From: Chloroflexota bacterium
GTDB lineage: Bacteria; Chloroflexota; Dehalococcoidia; SM23-28-2; HRBIN24
Assembly: GCA_030550295.1 (NCBI GenBank)
Contig: JAUQPQ010000020.1
Span: forward strand, 1-21,017
Direction of reading: 5' to 3'
Length of the DNA: 21,017 bases
The notes below the pieces were generated by a model. It was not told where the DNA came from, searched no databases, and saw only the letters and a list, made by a program, of their open reading frames with translations. Of this stretch, positions 7,404 through 13,781 are shown one piece after another. The position numbers and the translations under genes were made by a program. Within the stretch, counting starts at the first letter, position 1. Each line of letters starts with the position of its first letter.

Positions 7404-8568
7404 AGTCCCTTCCCAAGATGAGGACTCCTGCCGAAGAGAGGACGCCACCTACCCCGCATATTAGGGCCGTCTTGGCCCCTGGCACCTGGCGCGGGCCACA
7501 CTCTCCCCTAAGCTGACGGACGGCTTCTATGATGAGGAACATCCCGAACATCCCTGGGTGGGTGTAGGAGAGGCCGCCACCGCTGGTGTTGAGGGGGAAG
7601 TCACCTCCTGGGGCGGTGCGCTGGCCGGAGACGAAGGCCCCACCCTCTCCCTTTTTGCAGAACCCCAAGTCCTCTAGGCATACTAGCACCGTATAGGTGA
7701 AAGAGTCGTATATCTCCACCACATCCATGTCTTGGGGGCCGAGGCCGGCCATCTTGTAGGCCAGGGGGGCAGCGATCTCGGCCGGCGTCTTCGTCAGGTC
7801 GGGCATGGAATAGATGCTGATATGGGTGTGAGATTCGCCCGCCCCTAGGAGCCACACCGGTGGTTTGCGGCAGTCGCGGGCCCGCTCAGGCGAGACCACC
7901 ACACAGGCCCCTCCGGCGTCAGTAACTAGGCAGCAATCGTACAAGTGGAGGGGATAGGCTATGTAGGGAGAGTTGAGGACGTCCTCAATGGTAAGTGGAT
8001 CCCGCATAAGGGCCTTTGGGTTGAGCTGGGCCCATTTGCGGGTGGCCACGGCTATCTCCGCCAGCTGCTCCTGGGTGGTCCCATACTGGTACATGTGACG
8101 CATGGCGGCCATGGCATATACGCTAGGGGCGGTCCCTGCCCCGTGGGGACCCTCGAACTGGGAGGCGGGAAGCCATGGGTCGGCGTATGTCCAGCGACGC
8201 GTCCGGCGCCAGGGACGCTGGCGGTCCGAGTAGTTGACTTGCCCGTGGGTGATGAGGGCCACATTACATATGCCGGCAGCGATGGCCGCTGCCGCATGCT
8301 GGACGTGGAACTCGAAGGAGGCACCTCCCACCTGGGTAGAGTCGCTGTAACGGGGGGTGATCCCCAAGTATTCGGCGATAAGGACGCTGTCCATTATCCC
8401 AAGGCCAGCCGTGAAGATGGCATCCACCTCTGACTTGTCAATCCCCGCATCTTCTAAGGCGTTGCGGGCGGCCTCGGCATGGAGCTGTAAGGCCGACTTG
8501 TCGGGCACCACCCCTATCTCGTCTGACTCGGCCACCCCGACGATGGCAGCTTTGCGGTAGAGCGTCAT
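7402..8568 (-). CDS. Thiolase-like lipid-transfer protein (SCP2-thiolase/Ltp type), Cys-less
   Basis: A 388-aa thiolase-fold protein of the Ltp/SCP-x group. The position of the thiolase nucleophilic Cys carries Ser84 (VGGASFEFHV, 80-89). LYDCCLVTDAGGA (209-221), VEIYDSFTYT, SGGGLSYTHPGM (329-340, with Tyr335 and His337) and a C-terminal CGVGG are present. In characterised relatives (Ltp2-type enzymes with ChsH2) such Cys-less proteins pair with a DUF35 partner and act as retro-aldolases. The benzylsuccinate pathway BbsB-BbsA pair has the same gene architecture. Here the DUF35 gene is directly upstream and overlaps by ATGA (8565-8568), strongly implying a complex. The likely role is C-C cleavage releasing acetyl-CoA, propionyl-CoA or a larger acyl-CoA; aldolase versus thiolase cannot be decided from the sequence. 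Confidence 0.85.
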   Translation of the reverse strand: MTLYRKAAIVGVAESDEIGVVPDKSALQLHAEAARNALEDAGIDKSEVDAIFTAGLGIMDSVLIAEYLGITPRYSDSTQVGGASFEFHVQHAAAAIAAGICNVALITHGQVNYSDRQRPWRRTRRWTYADPWLPASQFEGPHGAGTAPSVYAMAAMRHMYQYGTTQEQLAEIAVATRKWAQLNPKALMRDPLTIEDVLNSPYIAYPLHLYDCCLVTDAGGACVVVSPERARDCRKPPVWLLGAGESHTHISIYSMPDLTKTPAEIAAPLAYKMAGLGPQDMDVVEIYDSFTYTVLVCLEDLGFCKKGEGGAFVSGQRTAPGGDFPLNTSGGGLSYTHPGMFGMFLIIEAVRQLRGECGPRQVPGAKTALICGVGGVLSSAGVLILGRD

Positions 8569-8999
8569 CGCTTCTCCTCCCTAACAGGTCTGAATCTGGG
8601 TATCGTGACTTCCTCGCTCAGGTCCTCAAAGACCACTTCCACCGGCATGCCGATGCGTATCTTATCGGGCTGGGGCTCGCAGTCCACCAAGAGGGTGAAG
8701 AGGCGAACACCTTCCTCCAGCTCCACCACGGCGGTAACGTAGGGGACGTCCTCGGCCCATTCGGGGTTGAGGGCCCGGTACTGGATAGCGTAAGTGTACA
8801 GGGTGCCCCGTCCCGATGCCTGGCGCCATTCCACCTGCCAGCGGAAGCACCGGGGGCAGAAGGGGCGAGGGTACCAGAAGTAGTCCTGGCAATGGGGGCA
8901 ATAGGGGAGGAGAAGCTGTCTTTTTTTACAGCCTTCCCAAAAGGGCCTGGCCTCAGGCATTGGTATGGGAACTGTCTTGTTGGTGCGCTTCTGCGTCAT
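8565..8999 (-). CDS. DUF35 zinc-ribbon/OB-fold protein, partner of the thiolase-like protein
   Basis: A 144-aa protein with an N-terminal rubredoxin-like zinc ribbon (Cys34, Cys37, Cys48, Cys51 in CPHC-x10-CPRC) and a C-terminal OB-fold beginning near GRGTLYTYAIQYRALNP and ending with IRIGMPVEVVFEDL. The length and order are standard for DUF35. These proteins form heteromeric complexes with thiolase-like enzymes and help hold acyl-CoA. It overlaps both neighbours by ATGA: its start overlaps the MmgE/PrpD stop (8996-8999) and its stop overlaps the thiolase-like start (8565-8568). This is close to certain as to family; the complex is inferred from the coupling and from known pairs. Confidence 0.9.
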   Translation of the reverse strand: MTQKRTNKTVPIPMPEARPFWEGCKKRQLLLPYCPHCQDYFWYPRPFCPRCFRWQVEWRQASGRGTLYTYAIQYRALNPEWAEDVPYVTAVVELEEGVRLFTLLVDCEPQPDKIRIGMPVEVVFEDLSEEVTIPRFRPVREEKR

Positions 9000-10354
9000 A
9001 TATCGCCTCCCTTGCCCTGAAGGATTTTGGCTAACCTATCGAGGCTCTCTACGTCCTCCAGGTGGGAGAAGAGGTCCAGGGCCTCTTCTACCTGGTCCGG
9101 CGGCAAGCAGGTGTAGGCGCAGTCGCGGAACTTCTCGGCCAGCTCTTCCCAGGTGAGGGGCCGACGCGGGTCGCCTTTGGCCACGTCCACCCGCAACGAC
9201 TTGCTCTGGCCCGACTTTAGCTGAACAGCCACTTCGGCCCACATCTGGGAGGGGTCGCCATCCTCTGGCCCCTCTTCTACATGGACCAAATCCATCAATC
9301 GGTCTACTTCGGGCCGGCTCACGGCCTCATCGGTGAAGCTACTCATGGCCACACGACCGTCTAAGAGGGCGGTGGCCACACAGTACTCCATGCTGAACTT
9401 GCCTTCTAGGCCCGTCCTGGGCCTCTCCCGTTGCAGGGGCATAAGGGTTCCCCGGCTTACTCGTACTATTACCTTTGCTATCTCGCTGGCCTTCACCTTT
9501 GGGGCCAGTTCCAAGGCGGCGTCCAGGGCCCTGTGGGTAGCGTAGCAGCAGGGGTAACGCTTTTGGCCTAGGCCAGGATGGACTATGTCAAAGGGTTGGC
9601 CCAAGGGCGGAAGTGGTGACCCTTCATATCTCCCGCCAAGAAAAGTGGCCAGGAACCCGTCTTCCGCCTCTAAGGCGTTGGCGGAGGCAGTGAAGCCACG
9701 GCTAGCCATGAGGGCAGCCTCGACCCCATTGCGGGCGGCAAGGCCTACATGCAAGGGCTTAGTCATGGTGCCGAAGTTGGCCCTTACACCGCTGGCCATA
9801 GAAGCAGCGATCCCTAAGGCCATCTCTACCTTGGCAACATCAAGGCCCAAAAGCTTGGCGGAAGCTGCCGCTGCTCCTAAGGTCCCCAAGGTAGAAGTGG
9901 GATGCCACCCCAGAGCGTAGTGTCTGCCACCCATAATTGCCCCTAGCTTGGCCTCGACCTCGATGCCTAGTACAAACGCCAAAATGAGGTGGCGCCCATC
10001 AAGTCCCAGCTCATGACAGAGGGCAAAGGCAGTGGGCAAGACGGGGGCACTGGGATGGCCCCTCATGTTGACGTTGACATCGTCGTAGTCGATGGCATGG
10101 GCAGAGGCGCCATTAATGAGGGCAGCCTGGGGCGCAGGAAGCGCTAGGGGCCAGCCCCACAAAGGGGCTGGCCCTTCTGCCCCCCTTTCCCGGGCCAGGG
10201 CCACCAGGATAGAGGGGCCTTCCTCCCGGCATCCGGCCAGGGCTACTCCCACCGTGTCCATGATGGCCCTCTTGGCCTGGACGATGGCCTCCTTGGGGAG
10301 GTCATCGTAGCCCAGGCCAGCGATAAACTGGGCCAATTGCCGTGTAAGGCTCAT
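8996..10354 (-). CDS. MmgE/PrpD family protein (2-methylcitrate dehydratase-like)
   Basis: A 452-aa protein of normal length for the MmgE/PrpD superfamily, which includes 2-methylcitrate dehydratase, cis-aconitate decarboxylase and many uncharacterised hydro-lyases. Family blocks seen: AIDYDDVNVNMRGHPSAPVLP (about 85-105), GWHPTSTLGTLGAAAASAKLLGL (about 147-169), GVRANFGTMTKPLHVGLAARNG (about 192-213), KRYPCCYATHRALDA and a C-terminal small domain. It starts at ATG 10354, three bases after the acyl-CoA dehydrogenase stop, and ends in an ATGA overlap with the DUF35 gene, so it belongs to the pathway. It could dehydrate a hydroxylated di- or tricarboxylate, or process a propionate-derived product. 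The exact substrate cannot be assigned, since the family is promiscuous in annotation. Confidence 0.85.
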   Translation of the reverse strand: MSLTRQLAQFIAGLGYDDLPKEAIVQAKRAIMDTVGVALAGCREEGPSILVALARERGAEGPAPLWGWPLALPAPQAALINGASAHAIDYDDVNVNMRGHPSAPVLPTAFALCHELGLDGRHLILAFVLGIEVEAKLGAIMGGRHYALGWHPTSTLGTLGAAAASAKLLGLDVAKVEMALGIAASMASGVRANFGTMTKPLHVGLAARNGVEAALMASRGFTASANALEAEDGFLATFLGGRYEGSPLPPLGQPFDIVHPGLGQKRYPCCYATHRALDAALELAPKVKASEIAKVIVRVSRGTLMPLQRERPRTGLEGKFSMEYCVATALLDGRVAMSSFTDEAVSRPEVDRLMDLVHVEEGPEDGDPSQMWAEVAVQLKSGQSKSLRVDVAKGDPRRPLTWEELAEKFRDCAYTCLPPDQVEEALDLFSHLEDVESLDRLAKILQGKGGDI

Positions 10355-10357
10355 GGT

Positions 10358-11566
10358 CTAGTCCCTGGGCAGACTGAGGCCTCTTACGGCGATGATGTTT
10401 CGCTGTATTTCGGAGGTGCCGCCAGCGATGGTGGCGGCCACCGACCATAGGTAATTGCGCATAAGACGGCCACGGAGGGGCGCCCACCGGTTAGCGGCAG
10501 CCTCGGGCCCTGCCTTCCGTTGCCGATCTAGGAGGCCGTAAAGGCCCAACACCTTAAGGCCAGTGCGGGCCACCCTTTGGGCGAGCTCCGAGGCGTACAG
10601 TTTGGCTGTGGACGCCTCGTAGTTGGGTACAAGCCCCTTCGCCTGGAGGGTCACCACCCGATAGCAGAGCAGGCGGGCCACCTGGGCCTCAATGGCCCTA
10701 TCGGCCAACCCCCATAACACTTCCCTCCGGGGAGGAGCCCCTGCCTTCTTCCTATCACGTACCACCGCCACGATATCCTCTAGGACGTTCTGTTGGGCCA
10801 TGGCTGCCCCGATGGAGGAGCGCTCGAAGTCTAGGGTCTTGGTGGCGTAGTACCAGCCCATGTTCTCTTCTCCCAAGAGGTCTTTCCTGGGGACTTTCAC
10901 GTTGTCGAAGAAGACCTGGTTGAAGCCGGGGGCGCCAGCCATGTTATAGAGGGGGCGGACGGTGATGCCCGGCGAGCGCATGTCTACCAGGAAGTATGAG
11001 ATGCCCTTGTGCTTAGGGGCATCGGGGTCGGTACGGGCTAGAAGGATCATGCGGTGGGCGAACTGGGCCCCCGATGTCCAGATCTTCTGGCCATTAACAA
11101 GGTAATAGTCGCCTTGTCTTTCTGCCCGGGTCTTGAGGCTGGCCAGGTCGGAACCGGCCTCAGGTTCGGAGAAACCCTGACACCATATGACCTCTCCGGA
11201 GAGGATGCCTGGGAGGTGTTCCCGCTTCTGCTCCTCGGAGCCGAAGAGGATAATGGTGGGGCCGGCGTAGTTGACCCCTACGCCTCCCGGCCTGGGGGCA
11301 CGGGCTCGGGCGAACTCCTCGTTCAGGATGAACTGCTGCATGACGGTGAGGCCGGCCCCTCCGTACTCCTTAGGCCAATGGGGGGCTATCCAGCCCTTTT
11401 GGGCCAGCTTTTTAGTCCACTCACGGTAGAAACCGTAGCGGTCGATGCCGTCCCAGAGCTCCTCCTCTTCCCCGGGTCGCCCCAGGCCTTTGGGCAGCTC
11501 TCGGGCTAGAAAGTCGCGTACCTCTTGTCTGAAGGCAGCCTCCTCAGGACTGTCCCTGAACTCCAT
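10358..11566 (-). CDS. Acyl-CoA dehydrogenase
   Basis: A 402-aa FAD-dependent acyl-CoA dehydrogenase. ATG 11566 was chosen because AAGGGGAT lies 9-10 bases upstream and it gives the usual N-terminus MEFRDSPEEAAFRQEVRDFL; an in-frame ATG at 11593 lies inside the mutase gene. Signatures: CQGFSEPEAGSDLASL (129-144), GQKIWTSGAQ (159-168), GAPGFNQVFFDNVKVPR (211-227), and the C-terminal GGTSEIQRNIIA. The C-terminal YEGT-type Glu is replaced by Gly, so the catalytic base is likely Glu248 in LDFERSSIG, as in isovaleryl/long-chain-type members. It should introduce the 2,3 double bond in the acyl-CoA made by the mutase/decarboxylase steps and pass electrons to ETF, which is not in the window. It follows the mutase gene by two bases. 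Confidence 0.9.
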   Translation of the reverse strand: MEFRDSPEEAAFRQEVRDFLARELPKGLGRPGEEEELWDGIDRYGFYREWTKKLAQKGWIAPHWPKEYGGAGLTVMQQFILNEEFARARAPRPGGVGVNYAGPTIILFGSEEQKREHLPGILSGEVIWCQGFSEPEAGSDLASLKTRAERQGDYYLVNGQKIWTSGAQFAHRMILLARTDPDAPKHKGISYFLVDMRSPGITVRPLYNMAGAPGFNQVFFDNVKVPRKDLLGEENMGWYYATKTLDFERSSIGAAMAQQNVLEDIVAVVRDRKKAGAPPRREVLWGLADRAIEAQVARLLCYRVVTLQAKGLVPNYEASTAKLYASELAQRVARTGLKVLGLYGLLDRQRKAGPEAAANRWAPLRGRLMRNYLWSVAATIAGGTSEIQRNIIAVRGLSLPRD

Positions 11567-11568
11567 GT

Positions 11569-13293
11569 CTACACTATCCCCTTGGGCTCCCATACTCCGA
11601 AGACGTCGCGCAGGACGTCACATATTTCGCCGATAGTGCAGTAGGCCTTTACGGCATCTATGAAGTAGGGTATAAGGTTCTCGTTCTCATTTTTGGCTGC
11701 CTTCCTGATAGCCTTAAGGGCCATGTTCACTTGGGCCTGGTCCCGTTCCCCCTTGATCTTCTTCAGCTTGGCCTTCTGGCGCTCCTCGGCCGACTCCAGG
11801 TGCTGGGGATCGTACGGGTGCGGCAAGAGCCTTGGCGGTATTACCTCTATCTCGTTCTCCCCTGTGAACATGTTGACCCCCACCACCACCCTTTCGCCCG
11901 TCTCGATCTGGCGCTGCTGCTCGTAGGCGCTTCGGGCGATCTCCCTGATGGTGTAGCCCGTCTCTATGGCTTCTACCGCCCCACCGATCTCATCGACCTT
12001 GCGGATCACCTCCCATATCTCTTCCTCCACTTGGTCGGTGAGGGCCTCTACGAAGTAGGAACCTGCCAACGGGTCTATGACTTGGCCCAGCTTGGCCTCA
12101 AAGCGCATGATGCGGGTGGCGTCTAGGGTGAGTTGGCGGGCCTCATAGCTGTGGCCTAGGCCCAGGGGTTCGTCCCAGGGCACGCCACCAGTGCCGAAGC
12201 CGGTAGCTAGGTAGCTAGCGATGCCGCCTATGACCCCCCGGATAAGGTTGTTGAGGGGCCTCTGGAGGGTGTAGCAACTGGGCCCCACGAAGATGGAGTC
12301 GCCTCCCCTCATGATCCAGGAGCGAGGGTTTTTGGCGCCGAAGCGTTCCCGCATGATGCGGGCCCATATGCGCCTGTTGGCCCTGGCGCGGGCGATCTCC
12401 CGCCAGAAGTCCATGCCGCCGCCAAAGTCCAGGAAGGTAAAGCGGGGGATGAACTCGTCTACATCTAGGCCGGCGTCAACCCCCAACTGGACGTAGGCGA
12501 TGGCGTGGGCGAAGGTGAAGCCTGAGGCCTGCACCTCGGTAGCTCCGGCCTCCCTCATGTGGTAGCCGCAGATGCTTATAACGTTCATCTCGGGGGCGTA
12601 CTTATGGCAAAAGGTGATAGTGTCGCGGACCATGCGCATGGAAGGTTTAGGAGGAAATATGTAAGTGCCCCGGGCAGCGAACTCCTTCAGGATATCGTTC
12701 TGGGGGGTGCCCCGCAGCTTGTTCCAAGGGACCCCCTTCTTCTCGGCCAGGGCGAAGTACATGGCCAAGATGATGTTGCAGGGCGCGTTGATGGTAAAGT
12801 TGGAGGCCATCCGGTCAAGGGTGGTGATGCCATCGAAGGCCTCATAAAGGGTCTCGAAGTCGGCCAAGGTATCGATGGCCACCCCGACCCTGCCCACCTC
12901 TCCTTCGGCCATAGGGTGGTCGGAGTCGTACCCGCACTGGGTGGGTAGGTCAAAGGCGACGTTGGCCCCCCGCCGCCGCTCTTTGCGCCATAGGTCACGG
13001 GTGTCCTCAGCCGTCCCGTACCCGGCGTACACCCCAGCAGCGGGGCGCACACCCATAGTGTCACCACCGTAAGGGGTGGCGGCTATAGGGACGGCGTAGG
13101 TGCCACGGGTGAAGGGGTATTCGCCAGGAAAACCTAGCCTCTCCATGTACTTCTTGCGCTTCACATCGAGGGGCGTATAAAGCTTTACCGGTGATTCCTT
13201 CAGCCCCAACCGCTCCAGATTCCTTTGGAGGGTGGTCTCCTCCCAACGTCTCCGCTCCCTTTCCAGCTCCTCCCTATCCTCCCACTCACACAT
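11569..13293 (-). CDS. B12-dependent acyl-CoA mutase, large (catalytic) subunit, divergent pocket
   Basis: A 574-aa methylmalonyl-CoA-mutase-type TIM-barrel subunit without the cobalamin domain, which is encoded separately just upstream (split architecture as in archaeal MCM, IcmA/IcmB, HcmA/HcmB). The start ATG 13293 has TAGGAGGT 8 bases upstream. Core motifs: EYPFTRG, YAGYGTAEDT, VAFDLPTQCGYDSDHP (112-127), TPQNDILKEF, ARGTYIFPP, ISICGYHMREAGAT and DPLAGSYFVE. Catalytic residues corresponding to MCM Tyr89, Arg207 and His244 appear as Tyr89, Arg208 and His245. Oddity: between FTRG and YAGY the canonical strand of the YPTMYxGRPWTxRQ type is replaced by a segment of 24 residues (65-88) rather than 15, with no likeness to it. 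The HxQTSG and LHTN(S/A) motifs are also lost. The retained Arg suggests a carboxylated substrate, which argues against isobutyryl-CoA mutase. Confidence 0.85.
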   Translation of the reverse strand: MCEWEDREELERERRRWEETTLQRNLERLGLKESPVKLYTPLDVKRKKYMERLGFPGEYPFTRGTYAVPIAATPYGGDTMGVRPAAGVYAGYGTAEDTRDLWRKERRRGANVAFDLPTQCGYDSDHPMAEGEVGRVGVAIDTLADFETLYEAFDGITTLDRMASNFTINAPCNIILAMYFALAEKKGVPWNKLRGTPQNDILKEFAARGTYIFPPKPSMRMVRDTITFCHKYAPEMNVISICGYHMREAGATEVQASGFTFAHAIAYVQLGVDAGLDVDEFIPRFTFLDFGGGMDFWREIARARANRRIWARIMRERFGAKNPRSWIMRGGDSIFVGPSCYTLQRPLNNLIRGVIGGIASYLATGFGTGGVPWDEPLGLGHSYEARQLTLDATRIMRFEAKLGQVIDPLAGSYFVEALTDQVEEEIWEVIRKVDEIGGAVEAIETGYTIREIARSAYEQQRQIETGERVVVGVNMFTGENEIEVIPPRLLPHPYDPQHLESAEERQKAKLKKIKGERDQAQVNMALKAIRKAAKNENENLIPYFIDAVKAYCTIGEICDVLRDVFGVWEPKGIV

Positions 13294-13346
13294 CTTGCGC
13301 CACCTCCTATACCTTTACGTCCACGTTCAACCCGATTATAACCCCT

Positions 13347-13769
13347 CTATTTACCATGTGAAGATCTTTCCCCCCCAACATGCTCACGGATGAACTTGGC
13401 GATGTCGCTAACGAGGGTGCCTGGCAGGAAGACTTCGGCGATACCCTTTTCTCTAAGGTAGGGGATGTCCTCTGGCGGGATGAGGCCGCCCCCGATGACC
13501 AGGACATCGTGGAGGCCGCGTTTGCGCAGCTCTTCCACCACCCTGGGAAAGAGGGTGCGGTGGGCCCCCGACAGGGATGAAAGCCCCACCACGTCTACGT
13601 CCTCTTGGAGGGCCTCCTCTGCTATTTCCGCCGGCGAGCGGCGGATGCCCGAGTAGATGACCTCAAAACCTGCGTCCCGTAGGCCCAGGGCTACTACCTT
13701 CGCCCCACGGTCGTGTCCATCCAGGCCCGGCTTAGCGATGAGGACCCTGATGGGCCTCTGCTCTGTCAT
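13347..13769 (-). CDS. Cobalamin-binding small subunit of the acyl-CoA mutase
   Basis: A 140-aa B12-binding protein of the methylmalonyl-CoA mutase C-domain type. Motifs: the lower-ligand box DGHDRG (His19), VVGLSSLSGAH (60-70) lining the nucleotide tail, and VLVIGGGLIPPEDI, ending with the helix after FLPGT. This is the base-off, His-on binding pattern. Two in-frame ATGs (13775 and 13769) are possible; a G-rich site (GTGAGGGG) overlapping the upstream stop is 2 bases from the first and 8 from the second, favouring 13769. It precedes the catalytic subunit by 53 bases, the order expected for a two-subunit enzyme. No MeaB/ArgK-type G-protein chaperone is seen next to it. Confidence 0.9.
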   Translation of the reverse strand: MTEQRPIRVLIAKPGLDGHDRGAKVVALGLRDAGFEVIYSGIRRSPAEIAEEALQEDVDVVGLSSLSGAHRTLFPRVVEELRKRGLHDVLVIGGGLIPPEDIPYLREKGIAEVFLPGTLVSDIAKFIREHVGGERSSHGK

Positions 13770-13781
13770 AGGCATCCCCCC

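Noticed and set aside
7945..8433. 162-residue + strand open frame opposite the thiolase-like gene
   Set aside because: Antisense shadow of a well-conserved gene in GC-rich DNA; no ribosome site or recognisable domain.
11569..13293. Direct naming of the mutase as IcmA, HcmA or McmA
   Set aside because: Diagnostic pocket residues of IcmA and HcmA are absent, and the canonical McmA strand is replaced, so a specific symbol would mislead.
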